Below the pieces are notes generated by a model that worked only from the letters and a program-made list of their open reading frames with translations, ran no database searches and was not told the DNA's origin. Shown piece after piece: positions 29,251 to 41,136 of a stretch of DNA of 64,000 nucleotides. The stretch is from Aselliscus stoliczkanus (taxonomy: Eukaryota; Chordata; Mammalia; Chiroptera; Hipposideridae): positions 79,326,001 through 79,390,000 of the forward strand of contig CM066734.1 in NCBI GenBank assembly GCA_033961575.1. The letters are read 5' to 3'. Every line of letters begins with the position of its first letter. The first letter of the stretch is position 1. The translations under genes were made by a program, and so were the position numbers.

Positions 29251-29682
29251 GGGCCGGCCGAGTGGCGCATTGGTTAAGCGCTGGTTTTGGGATGCCAGCG
29301 GCCCCGGTTCGGATCCCACATGAGGGCCAGTGACACTGCCCTCTACAGCTAACAACAGCTCCACCTGGAGCTGGGCTGTGCGAGCCCCGGTGATGGTGTG
29401 GGCTGCAGCCCCTGCTGCAGTGGGCTGCCATAGGCTACAGTGAGTGGCCCGCAGCCAGCGTGAGCGGCTGGCAGCCAGCGTGAGCTGCCAATAGCCGCAG
29501 TGAGCGACATCCAGAGGCCAGCGACAGATCTGCCTCACCCGGGAAGAGCACAATGACGATGCCAACAGTGAAGCAACATCCTCCGCAACTAAACTGAAGA
29601 ACAAAAAGACAGCAACTTGTCTGTTCCCCTTCCCAATTCCCCAACGCTGTTCCCCTCCGCCAATTCCCCAATAAAATCTTTA
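29251..29682 (+). mobile_element. tRNA-derived SINE, long form, best-preserved copy
   Basis: Reference copy for the family here. The head (29251-29343) has A box TGGCGCATTGG and B box GGTTCGGATCC. A body rich in GCAGCCAGCGTGAGC repeats follows. The C/T-rich tail (TGTTCCCCTTCCC, CAATTCCCCAA) ends in CCAATAAAATCTT plus A-run. The A-rich 20-bp target duplication ending GAGTAACAGAGGA lies at 29231-29250 and 29683-29702. Confidence 0.97.
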
Positions 29683-30149
29683 AAAAAAAGAGTAACAGAG
29701 GAAATAGAGACAAGATGTCATCTTTAAGTGTTGTCTCTCCACTTGGAAACAAGAGCAGACAGAAAGGATATTCCCAACTGCCATCCCCACCATTACCACC
29801 AACAGGAGCTACACCTTTCCTGTACACAGAACCCTATCAGGGGACCTCATCTTATAATCTGAAATGTCTGATGAAATTTTACGATCCCTAAAATTCAGGT
29901 TGTCTTACCTATATTGTTTCTCCCTCGGAATTCAGCTCAATACCTGACACTGGATTGAATGAATGAATAAAAGCACACAAACTTTCTAGTGTAAATATAC
30001 TCATTGAATTCACTCAGAATTATTTTAAGTATGGAGAAAATTCTCAATTGTGAATTTTAATGTATTTTAGCTTGTATAGATAAATTAACAAACAAAAAAA
30101 TGCATACTAAGTGTTCATAATTTCTGCATAAATCCTAGATAAACTTATT

Positions 30150-30270
30150 TTTTGTTTGGGTTTTTTTTGTTTGTTTGTTTTTTTGAGGACAGTGTCACTG
30201 GCCCTCATATGTGGGACCGAACTGAGGCTTCCCAAGCCAGTGCTTAACCGCCGCGCCACTTGGCCGGCCC
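30150..30270 (-). mobile_element. tRNA-derived SINE, short form
   Basis: Antisense copy: T/(GTTT)n tail, GAGGACAGTGTCACTGGCCC, then the head to GGCCGGCCC. The flank GATAAACTTAT (30138) is repeated as GATAAATTTAT at 30271. Confidence 0.93.
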
Positions 30271-30280
30271 GATAAATTTA

Positions 30281-31689
30281 TCTTTAAAATCACCTCCAGC
30301 CTCTGTACTCTATGAGGCTGTGTGGAATTTAATTACTATTAATTACTGTTATTATTTCCTGACGTTCCTTATCAGAATATTTCATTTTTATGCCAATTAG
30401 AGTATAATTATTAGGATAATGGACTCTACAAAAACCAATTATGCATTGAAACTAGATGGGATTTATCTCTAGTAATTGAGTCTCACAATTTAAGATCAAA
30501 ATAAGTGAATCAAAATGAAAATGTAGAATCATTAATCCCCCAGGCATCAACAATAAGGTTGGATTGCTCTTCTACCCAAAATTAAACTGATATTTTACTA
30601 TGTCACATCAGTTAATGTACAGGCCCAGTTTGACATCACTACATCTTCGTTCATCCACTTACAATTCAGCCCCAGGCCACACATCTTCCACAAAACTGTT
30701 TTTTTTTGTTGTTGTTGTTTTTTTTTAATTAGAGAGCTACATTTGATCCAGTATAGCAATGTAAATATGTGGTAAATTCTCAGCTACAAGGTTTACTTGG
30801 AACCCATTTAGTACCTTTGAAAGAACTATAACACATAATATGCATTTCCCTTTAAAGTAAGGCAGAACAGAATATCTCATTTGGGATTAGAATGTTGCCC
30901 TGGGAAATGTCCCAGTGCCTACTCTTCAGAAACAATGATACAAATTTGAATTGTAAAAATGCATTAGCTAAATTCACTCTAAACACCTGATATAACAACA
31001 CTTTAAACTGTGTATGTTTGAAAAGGACCTGATATTAAGTTTCCCAATGGAGGGGAAGAGAACATGAGGGCAAAGCATGCCTGAGGACACAACAGAAATG
31101 GACAATACTGAAAAGGAATATTAATTTTATACACACACTCATGTTTCTTTGGAAAACAGAGTTTGGTACTCAGAGTGTTTATAAAGGAACAGAATCTTAT
31201 TGTATTTTCTAAATTGGTTGAGGGTTTTTGCAATGCGTTCTCTAATCAGTTTTAAAAGCACTGACGATTATTTCAAATGGTAAAGAGAGCTGTGATAATT
31301 CATGGTGTAAATGGGCAGAGATAGACAAAATATCACCTTTGGATGCTCCTAATCAAAGTAACAAGAAGCAAGTTTCTGGGTGAGCATGCATTTGTTACTT
31401 AGAATATTTTTGTCAAAATAACAAGTATAACGAAACTGGCTATTTGCTCCAAGATGCACTTGACAAACTAAGAGGGAGAACAAAAAAGAGGAGCTCACGG
31501 CTTCCAATTTCCTACCTGAATACCACATAAATGACCTAAAAGTTTCTTTGTCTTCTCTGAAAAAAACAAAAAAAACAAAAACCTTATCTCTTATAGTTGC
31601 AGAGTTGAGGTTACTAAAACACAAATCTAGAGTCTCAAACTACAAGTGACTAAACTTCAGTGCAAATTGTAAATGACAGATCTTGCAGT
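30281..31689. other. No gene seen; AT-rich unassigned sequence
   Basis: Contains a T/GTT run at 30700-30728. No supportable gene or classified repeat. Confidence 0.5.
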
Positions 31690-31787
31690 GAGGGACTTGT
31701 TTGGGAAGGAATCAGATCCTATAAACGGGAAGGGGATCATATAGGAAGATTCTGATGAAACTGGGGACACCGAACCCCTAAATTCTG

Positions 31788-32003
31788 ATGAATTTTTTCT
31801 TTTTAACAAGAAAAGCAGTTTTTCCAGCCTCAACTGAGGACGTTAACCCTCCTTTGCCTCAGGAACCTGCAATGGCCTTTCCTAATGTAATTTCTTTGAA
31901 AAACCCTGATAATTCTCAAAAACCACCTCCACCACCTCTCTTTGCTTCTAGACCTAGAACTAGACTCAAGTCCCAGCAGGCCTTGAAACATGAGGTAAAC
32001 ATA
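31788..32003 (+). pseudogene. Possible retroviral gag-like remnant (weak)
   Basis: A 72-codon frame is proline-rich in its middle (PPLPQEP, QKPPPPPLFASRPRTR) and followed by a charged KSQQALKHEV stretch. This composition resembles the matrix/linker part of some endogenous retroviral Gag proteins. It sits just upstream, on the same strand, of an ERVL-like pol fragment. No zinc knuckle or capsid motif is seen, and the call rests on composition and context only. Confidence 0.3.
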
Positions 32004-32089
32004 TGAGACATGAAAAGGTGCTCAGATTCCAAAAGAACTGCATAGTTTTTCCAATTGACATAGAAATCTGGGAGATGTATGCCTAAATG

Positions 32090-33147
32090 GATAATAAGAC
32101 TGTGGGATTATGCTGATTGCACCTAGTGAGCGAGAACTAGCAACTACTTATTGGTAAAACATTTGTGTGTCAGAGGATGAGAAATAAATCTGACAAAAAT
32201 CCCACCTCAGTGAAATGTCTAGGTTTCTAGGTATAAAGCACAACAAGATATCCCTTCTCAGGTGAAGCATAAATTGCTGCACCTGTTGCCTCCTACAACC
32301 AAAAGACAAGCTTGGTGCCTGGGTGTGTCCTTGTGATTTGGAGGCAGCATATCCCTCATGTGCTACTACTCTAGGTATCAAGTGACTCAAAAAGTTGTTA
32401 GTTTTCAGTGGGGCCTAGAACCAGAGAAGGCTCTGCAGTAGGTCTAGTCAGTGGTGACAGCTCTCTACCATTTCGGCCATATTATTCAGCAGATACAACG
32501 GTGCTTGAAGTGTCAGTGACAGAGAGAGATGCTATTTTTAGCTTTTGCCAGGCTCTTATATGTGAATCACAGTGTAGACCCTTAGCATTTGGTGGCGAAG
32601 CCCTGCCCTTTTGCAGATAGCTACTCTCTTTTCCAGAAACAGCTTTTTGCTTGCTAGTGGGCCTAAGAAGCAACTGAATGTTTAGCCATGGGCCACCAGG
32701 ATACTGACCCACCATGAACTGGGTGGTATCTGACTCACTGAGCCATAAAACTGGGTGTGCATAGCAGCACTCTGTCCTCAAATGGAAGTGGTATATACAT
32801 ATCAGGCTCAAGCAGGGCCTGAAGAAATACATTAGCTGATTGGGAGGATTTCTGTTCAGCATTCATTTTTGGATATCTCAGGAAGGAGCCACAGTGCTAC
32901 AGCAATCCACTTCTAAGTGGTGCCTGTAAACTGCGCAGAACCATTTTCTCTTAACCAGGCCCATTTTCTCTTTCTTAATCAATGGGTTGTAGAAAGCTTC
33001 CCTAACAAAACCATAGATACAAGCTGGGAGAGAGAAGAGAATGTTGCAGAAGCAATGCCCATGAGCCTCACTAGTTCCATGAATGACAGTGCTGAACAGA
33101 AATCTTCCCAGTGGGCATTATTTCAGACATTATTTTCCTTAATTTAG
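32090..33147 (+). pseudogene. ERVL-like pol remnant (reverse transcriptase end to RNase H), heavily decayed
   Basis: Pieces in different frames follow the order of an ERV-L class pol. MLIAPSERELATT near 32110 is just after the expected YxDD place. It is followed by LLVKHLCVRG, KLLHLLPPTTKRQA near 32270 and WGLEPEKAL near 32410. An RNase H-like part follows, ending in DSAEQKSSQWA near 33090. Stops and frameshifts separate the pieces, so nothing can be made. The call comes from recognising the motif order, not a computed alignment. Confidence 0.6.
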
Positions 33148-33299
33148 ACAACTTTTTTCATAAAATATTTAATTTTATGTGTAACGTCTATTAGAATAAA
33201 ACATGTTTAAAAAAAGGTAAATGGTAGGGTCGTGTGATGCATATAGCTCTTAAAAACTAATAGAAAACAAACAATGGAGATGTAGAAATAAAGGAAAAC

Positions 33300-33745
33300 T
33301 TATTTAAAATGGAATTGGGCAGCCCTGAAGGGCGAGCTCTCATGCACATACCACTTGTTGCAGCCTACATAACCAACAGGAAGAAGGAAGATAAAAATTA
33401 TTTTGACAAGGGAGGACATTTTTCACATAAGAATTTAATCTCCTGCTTTTTAAGAAAGGAGAGATGACCGTTCTCTGCCCCAGCAACAATGCACTAACTA
33501 CTGCTGGCAGCCAAGGAGAAACCGCCAAAACCTCGAACGCTTGTTCTTCTCCAGTTAATTTTTGTTCAAAGCCACCATCCCCAATTTCCTCCTGAAACCC
33601 TGTAAAAGCTGACTTTCACCTTGTCTCTTCAGACTTGCCTATGGTTCCCCATAGCTTGTCCCGAATTGCAATTCTCTGCTCTTCCTGAACACACATTTGG
33701 CAAGCAAACAACTGGCTATTTCATTTTTTGAGGATGACAGAGGAA
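33300..33745 (+). mobile_element. LTR-like segment downstream of the pol remnant
   Basis: The second half reads like a retroviral U3-R-U5 end: CTGTAAAAGCTG (weak TATA-like), CACCTTGTCTCTTCAGACTT, CGAATTGCAATTCTCTGCTC, then TTCCTGAACACAC where a poly-A signal would be expected. It is about 150-600 bp downstream of the pol remnant on the same strand, as a 3' LTR would be. Ends and target duplication were not found. Confidence 0.4.
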
Positions 33746-34567
33746 AAAAAATGCTTCTAATTCAACAAAACTGGAAAGGATATGAAATTTATAGTGCATT
33801 AAAAGTTCAGTAAGAGCAAGCAAAATCATATTATTAAGTGACAAAGACCAACCATTACAAAAGTCAGTGGAAGATATTAAAAAACGAATTTTGCAAGTAG
33901 GATCAGGAAAAATAAATTTACTGTGCTCTGATTAAAGATTCATATCTACTTTACTATGACAATGCTTTATCCAGTCCTCCCTATTAGATGGCTTTATTCA
34001 AAGACTATGGAAGAAGTCTGCAAGGCATTGAGAAATGGAAAACTTACATAAGAGGCAGCTAAATTTTTTGGTGAAGTAATATACTGACTCATAAGAAGTA
34101 AGGAGCCCGAATTAAGTGGATAAATAATCAACAAATAAGAAGAATGAAGGTAAATGTCACTGAAAAGTGGCAGCTGGAGAGTGAAGATGTAGCTAAAACC
34201 AAGTTCAATTAATTGCCTTGATGTATCTGTGCATTTGAAAAAAGAAAAAATGCTGACAAGTTCTCCCCACCCAAGTAGACTTGTACAAGCCAAAGAAAAT
34301 CAACTTAAAGGAAAAAAGATTTTAGCTACACAGAGCAATAGCAAAATAAAACATCTTTTTGCCTTGATGATTGTCTCTGAAAGGCTTGAGGGTGGCATTG
34401 CCTCTGAAATTCTTGAGGTGGCAACATGAAATCATATATTTAGTCAAGATATTTGAGTCACCAATACTTCAGAGCTATAGGTTAGGCCATATGACCTCCA
34501 AGGTTTCTACTGACTCTGTTATTCTATGATCAAAAAATCAATAGCAAATCATTCCAGTATTCCAACA

Positions 34568-34570
<3 letters not shown>
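33746..34570. other. No gene seen; AT-rich unassigned sequence
   Basis: No supportable element. The open frames at 33994-34293 and 34229-34429 have no family features. Confidence 0.5.

Positions 34571-34619
<49 letters not shown>
34571..34619 (+). repeat. (CT)n microsatellite, about 49 bp, perfect
   Basis: An uninterrupted CT dinucleotide array with no substitution. Confidence 0.98.
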
Positions 34620-34622
<3 letters not shown>

Positions 34623-34905
34623 CTATATAAGACTATAAGGCTATGTATGTTATAGTTGAACTTCTATAGTTTTATAGTCTTCTATAAATGTATAGACTTT
34701 TATACATTTGTTCTACTATTTCCATATTTCCAATTATTTGAGTCATTTGTTGTATGCATATTATTTTACAATAAAAGTAAAACTTCCATCATAGATGTCA
34801 AATTTGAGAATTCAATATTTTCTCTTCACCATCTTTTTAGGTACCTCAAAATTCTTATTTATATAGGACATGTTTTTCAGAAACAAAATGACTCATTTGA
34901 TTTTT

Positions 34906-35313
34906 TTTTTAAAATATTTTATTGGAGAATTGGGGGAGGGGAACAGGGTTGGGGAATCAGGGAAGGGGAACAGCCAAGTTGCTGTCCTTTTGTTCTTCAG
35001 TCTAGTTGTGGAGGAAGTTGCTTCATTGGCCCATGTTGGTATCCTCATTGTGCTTGGTCGCCGGCATCTGGATGGCTGCTCACCGTTACTATTGGCAGCT
35101 CACGCTGGCTGCCAGCCACACACTGTAACCTATGGCAGCCCACTGCAGCAGGGGCTGCAGCCTACGCCATTGCCAGGGCTCGCACAGCCCAGCTCCAGGT
35201 GGAGCTGTTGTTAGCTGTAGAGGGCAGTGCCGCTGGCCCTCATATGTGGGATCCGAACCGGGGCCGCTGGCATCCCAAGCCAACTCTTAACCAATGCACC
35301 ACTCTGCCGGTCC
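34906..35313 (-). mobile_element. tRNA-derived SINE, long form
   Basis: Antisense long copy bracketed by TGACTCATTTGATTTT (34889) and TGACTGATTTGATTTT (35314). A deletion of some 20-30 bp lies in the GAGGCAGATC part of the body near 35060. As in the other long copies, the strand antisense to the element has a long open frame (34656-35369). Confidence 0.94.
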
Positions 35314-35329
35314 TGACTGATTTGATTTT

Positions 35330-36999
35330 AAAATTTGTTGTAATTCCTCAACCAAATATAAAAGTCTAGTATCCAACTTCATGAAGTTCTCATATTTTAA
35401 AGCATGTTATACCAAGGATATTCTCAATTATTTGTTTTTCAGTATGAATAGCATTATAAGTTAAATTCCTCTATTTTGAATCAATGTCTCCTAGACCTAA
35501 CCTAATTTTATTTTGAATAAATGCCATCCTAAAATGTCTAAATTCTAAATGCCATCTTGTTTATCTGGAATTTTTGAGGCCTCAAATTATGTTAAATGAA
35601 CATTAAGGTACATATTCTTAAGTTAGTTTAAAAAATTACTACTAATCAAAATAAACAATTATGAGTTTTAGTCTCCAATCAAATGAAATATTATAATAAT
35701 GAATGCTTAAATACTCTTATAAACAAAAATCATTTATAGATTCCTTTCCTCACTGTCAGCACATCCAGATAGAGCTCTGAAAATCAAGCGATCATGTTAC
35801 TCCTATATTTAGTTTTCTTTTAGTTCTGACATACCTCTGCTTGCTACTAGCAATTACTGGCAAAAAAAAATAAAACGATTAAAATTATGTCTCTGTCAAA
35901 ACATTTCCAGAAAATTGCTACGGAACAAGGAGGCAATCTTTCAAATTTACCCACTCCCTCCACCCTCACATTCTCCAAATGATCTGACAACAATTGAACT
36001 TTAATAAATACATTATAAGACCAACAATGAACCTATTGGGATACATAGCACACAATGTGGATTTTTTTTTTCTTTCTGAAATGATGTTTGACTTTCTAAT
36101 TTTGCTTTGGAGAGAAGAAAATAAGAAAAAGAAACCAAGAATAAAGGCAATGCTGATTAAAAATTCTCATTACTTTTTATTCCAAGCTACAATCCAATAT
36201 TTGCTCTGATTTATTCTCATCCACTTGATCACAGAAAAACTGATTTTATAAAATGTGTCCTTTTTTTGAGTATTTCCACTTTGCCAGTAGTTCTTATCAT
36301 CTACCATACTGCCACATTTTACAACTCCAGGAGGCACATTTTGCATTGTGTCCTATGCCCTGTAGTGTATATTCTGAGTAAAAGGATAGATTATTAATTT
36401 TGTTAGATAATTGATTTTATTCTAAGTAGTAATGCTATTGTTATACTGACAGTACCATATGTTCTCATTAGTCAAAATTCTCAACTGCGAACTGTGTAAA
36501 TGAATTAAATTTTGGAAAGCGATGCTTGGGAAAGTTTTAGCAACATGATAAACTCAGGTGGTGCACGCAGTGCCCTTATCTCATTATGTCAAATAGAAAG
36601 ACTAGATAAATTATAACAAAAAAAAAAGTCCTAATTTAAAAGAACTAGGTAGCCTTGAGTACCAAAATAGGAGACCGAATACAGCCAGAGCTTTAATGTA
36701 AAGATGACTTGTGGTCCCTTATGAGAGATTCAGGTCAGAACAGGATATAGGAGCAGGGATCTGAGTACCCAAAGTTCACTGTAAGTGATGGAACATGTTA
36801 TTGAAATGCACAGTCAAAAACCAAGCAATGTAGCACTCCCTTAACTCAGTATCCAAAACAAAAAGCACTTTTTCTCATCGTCATGGACCAAGTATAAGGA
36901 AGCTGCAGTGTGACCAGGATTTTGGATAAAAAGTGATTTTTAAGAAATCCAAAAAGAGAGTTGGAGGGAAATTAGGAGTTCATCTCCAGGACTATAGTT
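35330..36999. other. No gene seen; AT-rich unassigned sequence
   Basis: About 1.7 kb without a supportable feature. Confidence 0.5.
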
Positions 37000-37165
37000 A
37001 AGTAAAATTTGTTATACTTTGGAATATTAGATTAGAAAGAAAACTATTTTGCCTAGAGCAATGTAGGTAGATATTAAAATGCACTTTAAGTGAAGGGGTC
37101 AAGAAACAAAGTGAGATTTATAGCATGATGCAATTTACAAAAATAAAAACTCATGCATTCAAAAT
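37000..37165 (+). repeat. Old L1 fragment (ORF2 3' end region), probable
   Basis: TTGGAATATTAGATTAGAAA, then a stretch of AAGTGAAGGGGTCAAGAAAC and AGCATGATGCAATTTAC, follows the order of the C-terminal ORF2/3' region of old mammalian L1s. Short and diverged. Confidence 0.55.
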
Positions 37166-38007
37166 GTCCCAAATAGATTTCATAAGAATGAGCTAATGCT
37201 GATGAAAAATGGGTTCTTGATATCATTACAGGAAAGAGTTCAAGGATGCACTGAAAAAGCCAAGCAAACAGTGAATTTATTTAAAAAGGACAGTACACTC
37301 TCAAGAAGGGACAGCAGGCAGTCCTGGAGAAGAGCAACTGTCCCAAAGAACAAAGAGACTTAGGAATTTATTATTTCTAAAATAAGGGCACAAAATATTC
37401 AAGAATTATGGGTGAAGTTATAGGCATTCCTAGGTGGGATCTTTGCTGACCATTCCTTCTAGCCTGGAGGAAAGATTTTTGTCCTTATTTGGCTCTCGTT
37501 GGACCTGTCATGGTGGCACAGAGTGTGATTTCCCCTAACCGCAATGCTGACATTATAATCCATTATAATTAGCTAAAAGTTCAACTTGGGCATGATAGCA
37601 CTCTGGATCTGCTCTCAGCCACTGAAATCTGGTAGCTGCACATTTTCTTAAGGATGGTCTCATCTCCTCCCTTCTTTGTCTCCCCTGACCTCCTCCTTCC
37701 CTTCCGCCCCTTCTCTCCCCACATTCTTTCTGCCACAAGTAACATTCATAGTAAAGGACTTATATCAAATCTATTAATGTAGGATTTTATGGAGAGAAAG
37801 AAATGTGAGTTTGTATCTGGAATGTAAGGGGGAAATAAAATAATATTAATGGACCCAAATAAGTAAGAGGCCAATTGTGAGACTATGATATTAAAGAGAG
37901 TAACCGATAACTCTATAAAACAAATGTTCACTAAATAATACAACAAGACAAAACATAGACTTGTAAATAGTTTATGGGGTAAGAATGAATATCATGCAAT
38001 TATTAAT
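37166..38007. other. No gene seen
   Basis: Includes a pyrimidine-rich patch (37660-37735). The 61-codon GA/arginine-rich frame on the minus strand reflects that composition only. Confidence 0.5.
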
Positions 38008-38066
38008 ACATACATATGTATATCTATATATCTATTTATATATCTATTTCTATATAGATATAGACA
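38008..38066 (+). repeat. Imperfect (TATC/TA)n repeat
   Basis: ATATATCTATTT-type units in an AT/TATC-rich array of roughly 60 bp. Confidence 0.85.
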
Positions 38067-38154
38067 GTCAGAGAGAACCCTGCCAAAGCCACCGTCATTC
38101 CAGGGTGAATATGGGCATATTGAAGGCTCTGTGTGCATCCTAAGGAGCAGTATC

Positions 38155-38345
38155 ACCGGCTCCATATTGCTCATCAGTAGAGGAATGAGTAAAATAATGT
38201 TCATGTTTTCATACAAGGGAATGATATTTGATAGGTAAAATTAGTGAACTAGATTTCCATTTATCAACACAACCAATCTCAAATATAATGTTAAGTGAAA
38301 AAGAAGGATATGCACAAAAGCCAGAAAATAATTATTTGCCTAGAG
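38155..38345 (+). repeat. Old L1 fragment (ORF2 C-terminal region)
   Basis: Order GATAGGTAAAATTAGTGAAC, TTTCCATTTATCAACAC, CTCAAATATAATGTTAAGTG, then GAAGGATATGCACAAAAGCC matches the ORF2 C-terminal coding order of old L1s. Confidence 0.7.
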
Positions 38346-38659
38346 GAAAGAGAGAAATGGAATTAAGGAAAAGTAGAACAAGGTTGCTTTTTCGGTTACT
38401 TTTTGTTTCCTTAAAAAATGACATAAGGAAATATGAAAATATTTTTTCTTTATAAGTTACCTTATTTTTATTTAAATGTTAATATTTATTAATTTAAATA
38501 ATGGATAAATTGAAAATAACAAATGAAAATCAGGACATAAGCACATATATGACAGTTATTAAAATCAATGAACTTTTTTTCTAAAATAACTTTCCTGGAA
38601 GTTATAAGTTAGTAAAGCTGACTCACAAAAGAAAAACAAAAAAAAGGAAAAATGTCTGA

Positions 38660-39320
38660 GAAGCCAACACCACTGTGTAAATTGACTCACTAATTTTCCA
38701 CTCACTAAAACTTAAAGGCTACTGCTAGTTGGAATACATATTGGTACTTTTGAGAGAAACCTGTCAATATATAGTGATGTTCAACATGCATATATTCAGT
38801 ATTTTAGCAGTTCCATACATAGATATAAACCCCAGAAAATATCCATATGTAAAAAGGAGTCATGTTAATGACTGTTCAGTGCAACAGTTTTTGTGATAGC
38901 AAGGTAGTGCAAACTTCTCAAATGTCCACCAAAGACTGAATGATTATTCTGTAATATAATCACACCAAGGAATTTTATAACTTTTACGTATGTTAATATG
39001 AATAAATGCTAAAAATAAATAAAACACATGGTCTCAAAAATAAGAATGTATAGATAACACATATAACACAAATCACTATAGACAAATATTAAAAAGTGAA
39101 AATAAAAACTTTATGTACTTTATGGGTTCATACATTTATAATACAAGCATAAAAACATGTATGAGAATAAGAAGCAAATGATTTCAGATAATGGTTTCCT
39201 TGGTGTAGAATAGTATTGGCAGAGATGCAGGGAGTTCCAACTATCTCTAAATGTTTTATATCTTTTACAAGTAATTTAAAGAAAAGTAATCATAATAACC
39301 AGTGAAATTCTACAAGAGTA
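38660..39320 (+). repeat. Old L1 fragment (ORF2 end and 3'UTR)
   Basis: CTACTGCTAGTTGGAATACA, GTTCCATACATAGATATAAA, CTCAAATGTCCACCAAAGAC, then AATATAATCACACC follow the end of ORF2 in order. A TATGGGTTCATACATTTATA 3'UTR-like part continues. It is much more diverged than copies A or B. Confidence 0.78.
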
Positions 39321-41081
39321 GGAATAAGAAAGCTGACCTCATATATAGTTTAATGAACATTGTTTTCTTTTATTCTGTTATGTTAAACTTTCACAGTGAA
39401 CTGTAAGGTGAATGTTGAGGCAATGCCTAGAATGAGGAAATGGAATAGCTTCTCCCTATCCAAAATGAATGAATGAGTGCAAATCATGAAATGATGACAT
39501 CTTACTAATGTTCATTTTAAAAATATCTACCATACAAGTATGTCTCTGGGGCGAAAGATGTGTTTTTTTTGAAAAAAAATTGTTTTGGCTTTTACTCTCA
39601 GAAATAGTCCAGTACACACTTTTAAAAAATGAAATATTTCGCTTCTGGATAAATAAATATTAACAATGTGAGATTTTATATTAACCTGCTTCCAGCTAAT
39701 TTTATTGCTATTGGATGTGGCTGAATGTATCTATTGACTGTGACACTGTGCGTCAAAGAGTTGTAAATACTGATATTAGCAAAGCTTCCATGGGGCAATC
39801 AATCTCTACAGCGACTTAACAAAATGCCAATTTAGCCTGAATATTAAAAGTATATTTTGCATAGTACACAGAAACGTCTACCATCAAGAACACCGTCCTC
39901 TTCTCAGTCTTCTCCCATCTGGTATACTTCCTTGGCAATAGACCAGAAAATCTAAAGTTCAAAGATTTTGAGACTAAAGAATCAGTACAGTTCTCAGTAG
40001 AATGCATTAACAGCATTGGAAGGCAGAGGAGGAAGTGATAATGAGTACAGATCTCAATGGGGTGAAAAAACAGAAATGGAGGATTTTTCTCATGATGTTA
40101 AAACTCTCAAGTAGATCCAGGGATCTGCTTTGTGAATAAGAACTTTGGGGTACATTAATTAGGATTTTGATAGACAAGATAAGGGAAGCAACTATGAGAT
40201 GCTACGACATCACTTTTCTTGTGTGGTATGATAATGTTCCTAGTAGGGTTAAAGTGTACCTCTATGCCCAAATCAAAATGTAGATAAAAAAAAAAAGTTA
40301 TGGTCCCTTTATTACATTTCCTTTTATTTTTTTCTAGTGCATTTACTGGTTAGACTGAAGCAAAAATAATGAATGGGGCATGCTATTGTTGTTTTGAAAC
40401 ATTCCTAGATTGCTTTCTACATGTTTAAGTCAGCTTATTTTCAAAACCTAACATTATATATTTATTTTAGGCAAATAAATGATGGAATAGATTTTGAACT
40501 TTAACATACTCTCATTCTAATCAGAAAAGATTTAGGGATATTGTTAAAAAATTAAAACTATAGCATCCCAGATTTTGTACCAACATATATAGTTAATTCA
40601 ATGTTTGGTTATCATGATCCAGTCATGAACTAGTGTTAACCATGAATATTAACTGTATGGATATATTCATTTCACCAAACACTCAGTTGCCCTGGACATA
40701 TTTTATACTTGTTACTTTAAAATGCTATTTGGGTGAATGATAACTTTATTTTTTGTAGGCTAATGATACGGTTATATGCATATGAGTATTTCTAGCAGTT
40801 TTTCTCAGCTTCCTGTTATTCCATTTAAGATATGTTTAAATATATTTTTCTCTCTCTTGCCTTCTCTCTGTATCTTTTGGGAATAGGGTCTCCTATTATA
40901 CTTTACCATTTTAGTTTTTCTTTTGTTTCTCTGGAACTATATTTTAGCACTCTCTATTATATATTCTTAATCCCCACACTTTGACACGGTAGTCACTCAT
41001 TTATAACTTAATTTATTATCTATATGATGCTTCTTAAGCATATACATATACAGTATTCCAAAAATTTTACACATATATGAA

Positions 41082-41087
<6 letters not shown>
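39321..41087. other. No gene seen; AT-rich unassigned sequence
   Basis: About 1.8 kb of AT-rich DNA with no supportable element. Confidence 0.5.

Positions 41088-41130
<43 letters not shown>
41088..41130 (+). repeat. (TA)n microsatellite
   Basis: A pure TA array of about 42 bp ends 6 bases before the left end of the mariner-type MITE at 41137. Confidence 0.97.
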
Positions 41131-41136
<6 letters not shown>

